The notes below the pieces were generated by a model. The model saw only the letters and a program-made list of their open reading frames with translations. It ran no database searches and was not told where the DNA came from. A DNA stretch of 64,000 bases from positions 3,534,001 to 3,598,000 of the forward strand of contig OY969891.1 of the NCBI GenBank assembly GCA_963704355.1. The letters run 5' to 3'. This stretch comes from Bog-473 sp963704355 (GTDB taxonomy: Bacteria; Actinomycetota; Acidimicrobiia; Acidimicrobiales; RAAP-2). The position numbers were made by a program, and so were the translations under genes. Of the stretch, positions 24,899 through 33,399 are shown piece by piece. Position 1 is the first letter of the stretch. The number at the start of each line of letters is the position of its first letter.

Positions 24899-26623
24899 AT
24901 GCACGACCTGATCATCAAGGGCGGGACCCTTGTCGACGGGACCGGTGCGGTGGCGCGCACGGCCGATGTCGCGGTCGATTCCGGCCGCATCACCGATGTC
25001 GGCCGGGTGGAGGGCGGCGCTTCCCGCATCATCGACGCCGACGGATTGCTGGTGACTCCCGGCTGGGTCGACGTGCACACGCACTACGACGGCCAGGCCA
25101 CGTGGGACACCGAGCTCGCGCCGTCGTCGTGGCACGGCGTGACAACGCTCGTCATGGGCAACTGCGGCGTCGGGTTCGCACCCGCGGCGCCCGACCGCCA
25201 CGAGTGGCTCATCGGCCTCATGGAGGGCGTGGAGGACATCCCGGGCGCGGCGCTCGCCGAGGGGATCGCGTGGGAGTGGGAGACGTTCCCCGAGTATCTC
25301 GACGCCCTAGAGCGGCGGCGCTGGACGGTCGACGTCGGCACCCAGGTCCCCCATGGCGCCGTGCGGGCCTACGTCATGGGCGAACGCGGCGCCAAGAACG
25401 AGCCCGCCCGCCCCGAGGAGATCGAGGCCATGCGCGCGATCGTGCTCGAGGCGCTGCAGGCGGGCGCGCTCGGTTTCTCGACGTCGCGCACGATCGGGCA
25501 CCGCGCCATCGACGGCGAGCCCGTGCCCGGCACCTACGCCGCCGAGGACGAGCTGTTCGGCATCGGCGCCGCCCTCGCCGAGGCGCGCACGGGCGTCTTC
25601 GAGCTGGCGCCCATCGGATCGGCCGGCGAGGCGCTGGGCGACGCCTGGCTGGAGATCGACTGGATGCGCCGGCTGTCGGCGGCGATCGAGCGGCCGGTCA
25701 GCTACGTGCTGTTGCAGGTCGACGACGACCCCGAGCTGTGGCGTAAGCAGCTGGCGGCGTCGCTGGAGGCCTGTGCCGAGGGCGCCATGCTCTTCCCGCA
25801 AATCGCCGGACGCCCCACCGGGTTGCTCACCGGCCACTTCGCGACGTACTGCCTGTTCTCCGAGATCCCGGCGTATGTGGCGCTGCGGCGGCGGCACCTG
25901 CCGGCCGAGGAGTTCGCCGCCGCGCTCGCGAACCCCGAGGTGCGGCGGTCGATCGTGTCGTGGACGCCGTCGACGCCGGCCGAGGCGGAGGCCATGGAGA
26001 AGGCGTACCACCGCACGTTCGTGCTCGGTGACCCGCCCGACTACGAGCCCGGCCCGGAGCGCTCGCTGGCCGGGCTGGCGGCGGCGCGCGGGGTGTCACC
26101 GCTCGAGGTGGCCTACGACGAGATGACCGAGGGCGACGGGACAGGGCTGCTCTACCTCCCCATCCTCAACTACGCCACGGGTGACCTCGACCACGTGCAC
26201 GACATGCTGCTGCACCCGCGCGGGCTGCTCGGGTTGTCCGACGGGGGCGCGCACACCGGGACCATCTGCGACGGCTCCATGCCCACGTTCATGCTCACCC
26301 ACTGGACGCGCGACCGAAGCCGGGGCGCCAGACTGCCGCTCGAGTACGTCGTGAAGAAGCAGACGCACGACACGGCGCGCCTCTACGGCATGTCCGACCG
26401 CGGCACCGTGGAGCCCGGCGCTTTGGCCGACTTCAACCTCATCGACTACGAGGGCCTGACGCTCGGGGTGCCGTTCGTGACCGCGGACCTGCCGGCGGGG
26501 GGCCGCCGGCTGCTGCAACGGGCGGCGGGGTACGCCGCCACCATCAAGAAAGGGGCCGTCACCTTCGAGGACGGCGAGCCGACCGGGGAGCTCCCGGGTC
26601 GGCTGCTGCGGGGCGCGCGCTGA
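24899..26623 (+). CDS. N-acyl-D-amino-acid deacylase-like amidohydrolase
   Basis: The 574-residue member of the D-aminoacylase/dihydroorotase group carries the metal motif VDVHTHYDGQATWD (HxH, about 61-63), the ligand-loop cysteine in GNCGVGFAP, LGFSTSRTIGH, and the catalytic Asp in LLGLSDGGAHTG. The small beta domain is formed by both termini (MHDLIIKGGTLVDGTGA and ADFNLIDYEGL). The family cleaves N-acyl-D-amino acids, hydantoins or cyclic amides. It closely resembles the partial gene at the right edge (shared DPPDYEP and THWTRDRSRG-like motifs), so the two are paralogues. No gene for the acyl product's fate is adjacent. Confidence 0.9.
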   Translation: MHDLIIKGGTLVDGTGAVARTADVAVDSGRITDVGRVEGGASRIIDADGLLVTPGWVDVHTHYDGQATWDTELAPSSWHGVTTLVMGNCGVGFAPAAPDRHEWLIGLMEGVEDIPGAALAEGIAWEWETFPEYLDALERRRWTVDVGTQVPHGAVRAYVMGERGAKNEPARPEEIEAMRAIVLEALQAGALGFSTSRTIGHRAIDGEPVPGTYAAEDELFGIGAALAEARTGVFELAPIGSAGEALGDAWLEIDWMRRLSAAIERPVSYVLLQVDDDPELWRKQLAASLEACAEGAMLFPQIAGRPTGLLTGHFATYCLFSEIPAYVALRRRHLPAEEFAAALANPEVRRSIVSWTPSTPAEAEAMEKAYHRTFVLGDPPDYEPGPERSLAGLAAARGVSPLEVAYDEMTEGDGTGLLYLPILNYATGDLDHVHDMLLHPRGLLGLSDGGAHTGTICDGSMPTFMLTHWTRDRSRGARLPLEYVVKKQTHDTARLYGMSDRGTVEPGALADFNLIDYEGLTLGVPFVTADLPAGGRRLLQRAAGYAATIKKGAVTFEDGEPTGELPGRLLRGAR

Positions 26624-26636
26624 TCGCATCGGCCGC

Positions 26637-26654
26637 CGGGTAGACCGCTACCCG
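26637..26654 (+). promoter_or_regulatory. Inverted repeat abutting a start codon
   Basis: CGGGTAG, loop ACCG, CTACCCG: a perfect 7-bp stem ending one base before the ATG at 26656 and 14 bases after the previous stop. It could terminate the amidohydrolase transcript or act as an operator. No ribosome binding site is visible, so it may also lie over the promoter. Confidence 0.4.
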
Positions 26655-26655
26655 T

Positions 26656-28022
26656 ATGGAGGCACCGCTGACCGAGTACGCGGTGCGCGACGGCGTCCAC
26701 ATCGGCTTCCAGGTGTGGGGCGCCGCGGCTGCGGCCGCACCGGGCACCGTCGACGTCCTCGAGTTCAACGCCGGCCTCATGATCTCGATCGACGAGACCG
26801 TCGACGAGCCCAACTGGCTGCGCTACACCGAGCAGGTGGCGGGGTTCTGCCGGCTGATCCGCTTCGACGCCGGCGGTCTCGGCCTCTCCGACCCGCTGCC
26901 CACCGGGACGAGCCCGTCGGTCGAGACCTGGGCCCGCGACGCGCTGGCGGTGATGGACGCCGCGGGGTGCAAGCGGGCCGTCGTGCTCGCCAACACCAGC
27001 GGAGCGATGGCGGCGATCTGGCTGGCGGCACACCACCCGGACCGGGTCCGCTCGTTGATCCTCGTGAACGGCACGGCGCGCGTCGGCGTCGCGCCGGACT
27101 ACGAATTTGGCGTGGCCGACGAGCTGACGGCGGACGTGTCCCAGAACATCGAGGTCCCCCTCAACGACGAATCCGTGCCGCAGGACGTCGCGATCTTCGC
27201 CCCGAGCCTGGCCCACCGGGTCGGGTTCCAGGAGTGGTGGGGACGGGCGGCGCGGCGCGGCGCCAGCCCGGCCACGGCCATCACGTTCAACATGGTCACG
27301 TTCACGTCCGACGTGCGCGAGTTCCTGCCCGACATCGAGTGCCCGACGCTCGTCATGTCGAGGACCGAGGGGTTCATCGACCTGGTCGAGCACGGGCGCT
27401 ACCTGGCCGAGCACATCGCGGGGCGCGCTTCGTGACGTTCCCCGGGCCCGACCTGCTGGCGTGGGCAGGCGAGTTCGACCCCATCGTCGACGAGATGGAG
27501 GAGTTCGTCACCGGGGCGCGGAGCGCCCACGCCGCGACGCGGACTCTGGCCACCGTGCTCTTCACCGACATCGTCGACTCGACAGTACGGGCGGCGTCAG
27601 CGGGCGATCGCCAGTGGCGCGCCACGCTCGACGAGTTCGACGTCGGGGTCGGGCGCCTCCTGGACCGCCACGACGGGGTGCTGGTGAAGTCGACCGGGGA
27701 CGGCATCCTGGCCCGCTTCGTGGCGCCCGCCCAGGCGGTGCGGTGCGCCGTGGCCATGGTCGTCGCGGCCCGGAACGCCGGACTCGAGCTGCGGGCGGGC
27801 CTCCATGCGGGCGAAGTCGAGCTCCGCGGCGAGGACATCGGGGGGCTTGCGGTGCACATCGCGTCGCGCGTGACCACGATGGCCGGGCCAGGAGAGGTGC
27901 TCGTCACCGGCACCGTGCGCGACCTCGTGGTGGGCTCGGGCATCGTGTTCGACGACCGCGGCCGGCACAACCTCAAGGGCGTGCCCGACGAGTGGCAGGT
28001 GCTGGCGGTGGAGCGGGCCTGA
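26656..28022 (+). pseudogene. Alpha/beta hydrolase fused to class III adenylate/guanylate cyclase, one-base frameshift
   Basis: The first 258 residues (frame from the ATG at 26656) are an alpha/beta hydrolase, with IRFDAGGLGLSDP and the nucleophile region VLANTSGAMAA. They end at a premature TGA at 27433-27435, just after EHIAGRAS. In another frame the protein continues as GARFVTFPGPDLLAWAGEFD and a class III cyclase domain: VLFTDIVDST (metal Asp), VKSTGDGILARF (second Asp), LHAGEVELRGEDIGG and HNLKGVPDEW, ending at 28022. Adding one G to GGGG near 27419-27422 rejoins them into a roughly 455-residue fusion, a known actinobacterial architecture. The hydrolase serine position reads NTSGA, short of the full GxSxG, suggesting a sensor rather than an enzyme. 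Confidence 0.85.
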
Positions 28023-28043
28023 AGGGGCCCAGTAAGGGCCCGG

Positions 28044-28508
28044 TCAGGTCGGGTTTGGCGCCGCTGCCCTCCCAGTCTTGGGTGCAGAGACCGCAACGAT
28101 CTGCTGGATGGCACCCAGCTCGTCCCAGTATTGGCGCAGCGCGCAGACCTGTTCGCCGCTGAATTCGGCAACGGTGGCGCCGTACACCGTCACCCGGGCC
28201 CCGGTCGCCTCGATCACGCTGCCGTCGGCGAGCTCCAGGGTCCCGGTGTGGGTCAGGCTGACGCTCCACTCGGCGCAGGCGAAGTCACCACCCACGTCGA
28301 GCGGCACGATGTCGGGGTCGCCGCTCGAGAAGGCCTGCTCGCGGCGTTCCATCTCGCCCAAGAGGTCGTCGCGCGAGGAGACGGAACGACCCGACGCCCA
28401 GGCCTTGACGTCCTCGGTACAAAGTTCGGTGAGCGTGTGGCGATCACCCTCGAGCGCGGCGCGCAGGACTTGCTCGAGCACCGCGGCTCGCCGCGCGTTC
28501 GACGTCAT
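28044..28508 (-). CDS. NTF2/SnoaL-like protein
   Basis: The 154-residue cone-fold protein has an N-terminal helix (VLEQVLRAALEGDRHTLTEL), the RDDLLGEMERR segment and four strands including FACAEWSVSLTHTG and QYWDELGAIQQI. The fold serves isomerases, cyclases and binding proteins, so no reaction is assigned. The ATG shares a TGATG junction with the upstream SHOCT gene, implying coupled translation. It converges on the hydrolase-cyclase gene. Confidence 0.75.
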   Translation of the reverse strand: MTSNARRAAVLEQVLRAALEGDRHTLTELCTEDVKAWASGRSVSSRDDLLGEMERREQAFSSGDPDIVPLDVGGDFACAEWSVSLTHTGTLELADGSVIEATGARVTVYGATVAEFSGEQVCALRQYWDELGAIQQIVAVSAPKTGRAAAPNPT

Positions 28509-28795
28509 CAGGCGTCGGTGCCGGAGAGCAGTCTCGCCTTGGCCGTCGCGAACTCGTCGTCGCTGAGCGCACCCGACTCGTGCAGCGCGCCGAGGTCCTT
28601 CAGGGCGGCGACCAGGTCGCCCGGTGCAGCCGGGACCGGAGGCGGGGCCGTGTCCGCGCTGGGCGTCGCTGCGGCGATCCGCCGGGTCGACGAGAACGCC
28701 TTCTGTAGCTGGTGACTGCGAGCCTCGCTGCTCGGCGGGTCCCGCGGGAGCCAGTACGGCATGTAGGTCTGCGGGGGCCGCAGGAGGAACAACAT
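28508..28795 (-). CDS. SHOCT-domain protein
   Basis: The 95-residue protein ends in a SHOCT motif (LKDLGALHESGALSDDEFAT, about 66-85), a short C-terminal helix pair thought to mediate oligomerisation. A Pro/Ala linker precedes it. The N-terminus (MLFLLRPPQTYMPYW) is not clearly a membrane segment. Its stop overlaps the next gene's ATG as TGATG. A second SHOCT gene lies just upstream. Confidence 0.75.
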   Translation of the reverse strand: MLFLLRPPQTYMPYWLPRDPPSSEARSHQLQKAFSSTRRIAAATPSADTAPPPVPAAPGDLVAALKDLGALHESGALSDDEFATAKARLLSGTDA

Positions 28796-28819
28796 TGTGC
28801 GTTGGGGTCCGCCGCGCGG

Positions 28820-29095
28820 TCAGGTGGCGGCCAGGATCTTGGCCTTCTGCGCGTCGAATTCCTCCTGGGTCAGGATCCCCTGGTCCTTCAGCTCCGCCAG
28901 CTGCTTGAGCTGTGCGAAGGAGTCGGGGGCGGCAGCGGGCGCAGGTGCCGGAGCCGGCGCGGGCTGCTGCTGTTCATACTGCTGCTGCTCCTGGTCGGAC
29001 CACCGATTGGCCTGCCGACGCGACACCCGGTTGGAGACGGCGGTCGCGGTCCCGGCGATGACGGCAGTGCGGGCGACCCCGCGGAGAAGTCCCAT
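28820..29095 (-). CDS. SHOCT-domain protein with hydrophobic N-terminus
   Basis: The 91-residue protein opens MGLLRGVARTAVIAGTATAV (weak membrane segment), followed by a Gln-rich stretch, a Pro-Ala repeat linker (PAPAPAPAPAAAP) and a C-terminal SHOCT motif (LKQLAELKDQGILTQEEFDA). AAAGGA precedes the ATG at 29095. It resembles its neighbour in layout, consistent with duplication and divergence. Confidence 0.8.
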   Translation of the reverse strand: MGLLRGVARTAVIAGTATAVSNRVSRRQANRWSDQEQQQYEQQQPAPAPAPAPAAAPDSFAQLKQLAELKDQGILTQEEFDAQKAKILAAT

Positions 29096-29192
29096 TTCGT
29101 GTCCTTTCTTGTTACGTCTCTGTCTCTGTCTTCTTACGTCCCTGGATTTTGCGGGTACTGCTGCCGGCCACGTGGGGCCAGGCCAGGCGTGC

Positions 29193-29627
29193 TCAGGCCT
29201 CGGCAGCGTCGAGTGCGGCCATGAGGTCACCCTGCGGGATGAAGCCGGCCGCCACGAGGTCGGCACCACCCCTGCGCAGGGCCTGGACGAACGGTGTCGC
29301 CCAGCGGTTCTCGAAGAGCAGGATTCCAGCGGACGATCCCGGCTCGATCACGTTGGTCGCCTCGGCAATGTCGCTCCCGGCGATGAGGCCCGAGGACACC
29401 CCGTCGAAGACGGCGAGGTCGACCTCGACGTTCCCGTCGAGGTCGTTCAATTCGATGACGGCCGTCGAGCCGTCGTCGGCCCGGGCGACGAAGACCAGGT
29501 CGAGGATCCGGATGACGCCCCGGTCGACCAAGTCGACCAGGATGGGTAGCCCCTCTCCGGTCATCTTGTTGCCCGGGAACTGCACGATCACATAGCTGAC
29601 CGGCCCCAATACGTCTTCGTCTGCCAT
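29193..29627 (-). CDS. DUF6325-family protein
   Basis: This 144-residue protein of unknown function opens MADEDVLGPVSYVIVQFPGN and has LVDRGVIRILDLVFVARADD and a hydrophobic Gly-rich stretch (GSSAGILLFENRWATPFVQA). Related small actinobacterial proteins are usually next to SHOCT proteins, as here. It has GGAG before the ATG. The family name is from memory; coding is well supported. Confidence 0.75.
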   Translation of the reverse strand: MADEDVLGPVSYVIVQFPGNKMTGEGLPILVDLVDRGVIRILDLVFVARADDGSTAVIELNDLDGNVEVDLAVFDGVSSGLIAGSDIAEATNVIEPGSSAGILLFENRWATPFVQALRRGGADLVAAGFIPQGDLMAALDAAEA

Positions 29628-29798
29628 GGAACTCCCTCTCCTCTCTCGTGCTGCGGATTGACGTGAGCGTAACCTTTCGCACACAGGGTTTGCCGTGGCG
29701 CCGGACACCGGAGTTCCGCGCTCCGACGCGCCTCGGGCGAAGGGTGCAAGTGGGGGGTGTACACCACGCGAGCGCAACGTGGCCGTACGGTTGACGAC

Positions 29799-31154
29799 AT
29801 GGCCGGGAACGGCGACCACGTAAAGAAGGGTCCGAGTCACGCCCGGGGAAGGGTCCTCCCGAAGGAGAACGACGACCGTCTGGCTCGGTTCGCCACCCGG
29901 ATCCCGCCGGCGGGCGAGGACGAACTCGAGATCGTCTCCGGGCTCCGCGCCGCACGGAGACGCCGCCACGTCATCGGATGGGGAGCGGCGCTCGTCGTGG
30001 CGGCGTTGTGCGCCGGAGCGATCGCGCAGTGGGTGCGGCCGCTCCCGCACCCGACCCTGCAGGCCGCAGGGGTCCGGCTTCCCGGCGCGGCGCCGGCACT
30101 GACCTGGCCGAGCGCCGGCGAAGCCGCGGTCGACGTCGAGGGCGTCGGTGCCATGGGTCAGCTGCGCGGCACCCAAACCGTCCCCATCGCCGGACTGGCC
30201 GACGTGCTCACGGCCTACGTGGTCCTGTCCGACCATCCGCTGACCCCGGGTGCCGACGGACCCGCGATTCCCGTTTCGGCGGACACGCTGAGCGCGTTCC
30301 AAGCCGGGGCGGCCAGCCAGGAGTCCGAGGTCCCGGTGACCGCCGGCGAGACTCTTACGGAGCTGCAGGCCCTCGAAGGTCTGGTGATCGACTCGGGCGC
30401 GGACATGGCGACGATGCTCGCCGACTGGGATGGGGGAAATGTCGCCGCGTTCGTGGCGAAGATGAACGCGGCGGCGACCAAGCTTGGGCTCTCCTCAACC
30501 CACATCACCGACCCGAGCGGTGTAGATCCGGCGACGACCAGTACGGCAAACGACCTCGTTCGATTGGGTGAGGCCGCGTTGAGGATCCCGGTCCTTCAAC
30601 AAATCGTCTCTCTGGGCCAGGCCACCGTGCCGATGACGACGGTCGTCTACAACCTCAATTTTGATCTCGGGGTCGATGGGATCATCGGCATCAAGTCCGG
30701 ATCCGATTCGAGTGCGCAAGGGTGCTACCTCTTCGCGGCGCAACAGAGCGTCGGCGGCAAAGCCGTCACTGTCGTCGGGGCCGTGCTGGGCCAGCCGGGC
30801 GGGGCGCTCGGGCCTAACACCGCTGCCGTCAATGCCGGCGACGCGCTGGTGAAGAGCGCTTTCGCCGGTCTCCACAGCGTCACCATCTTCGCCCCGGGCC
30901 AGAAGGCGGGGCAGGTCGAGGCGACATGGGGTGCGGTGGCGCCGGTGACCGTGACGCAACCGGTCACCGTGATCGGGTGGCCGGGCCTGGCCGTCACCGT
31001 GGCGGCTCGGTCCCATTCCTTGGGTGCGCCGCTGGCCAGAGGGGCGGCCGTCGGGACACTGCAGGCGGACGCGGGGAGCACCTCCGTCCGGGTGGAGCTG
31101 CGAACCATCAGCCCCTTGGCGGAGCCCGGCGTCTGGTGGCGCCTGACGCGGTGA
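29799..31154 (+). CDS. D-alanyl-D-alanine carboxypeptidase homologue (peptidase S11) without catalytic residues
   Basis: The 451-residue membrane-anchored protein has one hydrophobic segment (HVIGWGAALVVAALCAGAIA, about 58-77) and an outer domain with the S11 layout. The SxxK position reads PIAGLADVLTAYVVL: Ser is Gly132 and Lys is Asp135. The SxN position reads IDSGADMATML, with Ala for Asn. Only the KTG-like strand survives as GIKSGSDSSAQGC. It therefore looks like a pseudo-enzyme. The C-terminal domain (about 350-451) is beta-rich. A GTG at 29757 is an alternative start; neither has a clear ribosome binding site. It is divergent from the DUF6325 gene. Confidence 0.85.
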   Translation: MAGNGDHVKKGPSHARGRVLPKENDDRLARFATRIPPAGEDELEIVSGLRAARRRRHVIGWGAALVVAALCAGAIAQWVRPLPHPTLQAAGVRLPGAAPALTWPSAGEAAVDVEGVGAMGQLRGTQTVPIAGLADVLTAYVVLSDHPLTPGADGPAIPVSADTLSAFQAGAASQESEVPVTAGETLTELQALEGLVIDSGADMATMLADWDGGNVAAFVAKMNAAATKLGLSSTHITDPSGVDPATTSTANDLVRLGEAALRIPVLQQIVSLGQATVPMTTVVYNLNFDLGVDGIIGIKSGSDSSAQGCYLFAAQQSVGGKAVTVVGAVLGQPGGALGPNTAAVNAGDALVKSAFAGLHSVTIFAPGQKAGQVEATWGAVAPVTVTQPVTVIGWPGLAVTVAARSHSLGAPLARGAAVGTLQADAGSTSVRVELRTISPLAEPGVWWRLTR

Positions 31155-31266
31155 GCTCGCGGGACCAGGCGATGCTCGTCTGCCGACATTGCCGGCGCCG
31201 ACGGTCAGTGACGAACCGAGATTGACATTGGCCCCGGCCCCGGCGCCCAGCGCTCGGGGCGCTTGA

Positions 31267-31665
31267 TCAGCGCTTGGCTTTGGACTCGTTCAGGGTCACT
31301 GCGGCGCGTATCAGAGCCTTGAACGCCCTCTCGTTGATCTTCTCGCCCTCGTGAAAATCGATGGCCCGCCGTGTGTTGCCTTCGAGGCTCGAGTTGAAGA
31401 GGCCCGAAGGATCCTTCAGAGCTGCTCCCTTGGCGAAAGTGAACTTCACGATGGTCTTGTACGTCTCGCCCGTGCAGATCATCCCGTCGTGCGACCACAC
31501 CGGGACGCCTCGCCACTTCCACTCCTCGACCACTTCGGGATCGGCTTCCTTGACCAAGGCACGGAGTCGGCTCAACATCTGGCCCCGCCAGTCGCCCAGC
31601 TCCTTGATCCGCCCGTCGATGAGCTGAGAGGGAGACTTGCTCTTCTGCGACCCGGTCGTCGTCAT
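31267..31665 (-). CDS. DUF1801 protein
   Basis: The 132-residue YdhG-like protein has the conserved ALVKEADPEVVEEWKWRGVP, CTGETYKTIVKFTFAKGAAL and NTRRAIDFHEGEKINERAF segments of the DUF1801 family. Function is not established. It is a single gene between two transcripts that converge or diverge from it. About 137 bases downstream of the RCC1 gene show nothing recognisable. Confidence 0.9.
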   Translation of the reverse strand: MTTTGSQKSKSPSQLIDGRIKELGDWRGQMLSRLRALVKEADPEVVEEWKWRGVPVWSHDGMICTGETYKTIVKFTFAKGAALKDPSGLFNSSLEGNTRRAIDFHEGEKINERAFKALIRAAVTLNESKAKR

Positions 31666-31802
31666 GCGTGATTCTCTTTCGGGGTTCCCATCCTCTGATC
31701 ATTCCGCGTCACGGTCATGGCGCCAATTTATCGGGGCTGCCGTCGAAATTTTTTGGAGTCGGCTCCCGCGAAGTTCCTGTCTGGCGTCCGACCCAGTTTC
31801 CC

Positions 31803-33066
31803 TCAGGTGTGGCTCTCGAAACCGGCGACGTTTTGTGCCGTTGACGACACCTTCGCGAGATGGATGCCCACGTCGACCGGCAGCGTTGCACGTTGCCGGT
31901 CCGGTCCGGTGCCGAGCTGTCCGCTGCGGTTGTCACCCCAGGCCCAGAGGCGCCCCGTCTGGTCGATGCCATAGCTCGCGTAGCCGCCCGAGCTCACCGT
32001 GAGGAAGGTGACGCCCTTCGGGACGTGGACCCGCACGGGAATGTCGGAGCTGGTCAAGGTGCCGATCCCGAGCTGACCCCGATCGTTGTCCCCCCAGGCC
32101 CAGGTGCCGCCCCCGCCCCGGAGGACGCAGATCGTCTGCCCGTTCTTCGCCCCGCTCCCGCCCTGGAACACTTCTCCGACGGGGCTGGAAAGGTCGGCCT
32201 TGACGGGCACGGCGCTGTTCACGGTGGTGCCGTTGCCGAGTTGGCCCGCCGCGTTGTACCCCCAGTTGTAGTAGTCGCCATTTGCCAGCAGCGCTCCGGA
32301 ACCCTCCCACGACGACGTGAGAGTCGTGACCTTTACCCCGCTCGGTAAGCCGACCACGGGAGTGGGCGTACTCACCGAATCGGTCGACCCGTTGCCCAAC
32401 TCGCCGGCATCGCCGCTCCCACATGCGTAGACGGTGCCGTTCGAGTCGAAGAGAGCGTGGGTCCGCGCGCCGCTCGCCAGCGTCACATGGCTGAGTGGAA
32501 GCTGCTGAGGACGCGAGATGACGAGTCCGGAGAGACAGAGGTCGTCGATGCCGTTGAGACCCCAGCCCCAGGCGTGTCCGGTGGAGTCGATGGCCAGACC
32601 GGCGTCGAACGGCATCGGGTTGGCGAGGGACGTGATCTTGACCCCGGACGGGAAGTGCACTTTGACGGCTCTGGTGTCGTACGGGGTCAACTGCCCGTCG
32701 CCGAGCTCTCCGTCGCTGTTCACCCCCCAGCCATACACGGTGCCGGTCGAGGTGAGGGGCATACCCGTCGGAGTTCGACGTGGCGATCTGCACCACCTTC
32801 CCGCTGATGCCGGCGACGGCAGTCGGCCTGCCGAGTTGGAGCTGGGTGATCGCGCCTTTATTGCCGACGACGCCCCAGCGGTAGACGGTGGACGACAGCG
32901 TTTCACTCTGCGTGGTGCCATTTCCACCGGTGCTGCCGCAAGCTGCGAGCACCATGGTGGCAACGACAAGCATGGTTGATGCGAGCCCGAGAAACCGACG
33001 ACGCCGGCGTGAAGGGGCGACGACTCGGCCCACAGCATCGGCTGTTGTGCTGGGTACTTCGCTCAT
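31803..33066 (-). pseudogene. RCC1-repeat lipoprotein, one-base frameshift
   Basis: The protein opens MSEVPSTTADAVGRVV and carries a lipoprotein signal (LASTMLVVATMVLAAC, Cys near 45), followed by RCC1-type repeats (VYGWGVNSDGELGDG, VYACGSGDAGELGNGS, YYNWGYNAAGQLGNGT, TWAWGDNDRGQLGIG, LWAWGDNRSGQLGTG), predicting a surface beta-propeller. The frame breaks near 32764-32766 (CCC on the plus strand). Removing one base joins VVQIATSNSDG to MPLTSTGTVYGWG with exactly the expected repeat length. It may be an assembly error or a real mutation. It is divergent from the LuxR regulator and may be its target. Confidence 0.8.
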
Positions 33067-33399
33067 AGTGGTCGTCACCGCGCTGCGACGGCGCCTCGTC
33101 TCTTCAGTCCGGACGCAGCAGAGTATGCGGACGACCTGTTCGGAGGACATTTGCAGAATGTGAGCGTTCGGCCTACCGTCCGGCCCGCGCCTCCCCGGGT
33201 GGTCCAGGTCGAATCGACGCACAAAAGGACCAGGTCACAGAATCAGGCTCTTGGCGGTTCCACGGGGGATTGTGGCGCAGCCGCGCGGCCGTGCGCCTGC
33301 TTTGGGAGCGGAGGAACCCCTCAGCCGGCCTGTGGCGGTCCGGGTGCGATCAGGCGAGCCCCTCGGCCTACCCTGGTGCCACACCGGGGAGGACGGGTG
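33067..33399. other. Intergenic region between divergent RCC1 and LuxR genes, with a tRNA-Pro-like fragment
   Basis: This 333-base gap holds the promoters of both genes. Bases 33263-33320 resemble part of the tRNA-Pro at 38195: GTGGCGCAG (D-arm start) and the 17-base GCGCCTGCTTTGGGAGC (33293-33309, anticodon arm) match, the latter exactly. No T-arm or matching acceptor stem is present. The frame of the LuxR gene is open through here but lacks family similarity. Confidence 0.55.

Noticed and set aside
33263..33320. A functional second tRNA-Pro gene
   Set aside because: No T-arm, no paired acceptor stem and a mismatched anticodon stem.
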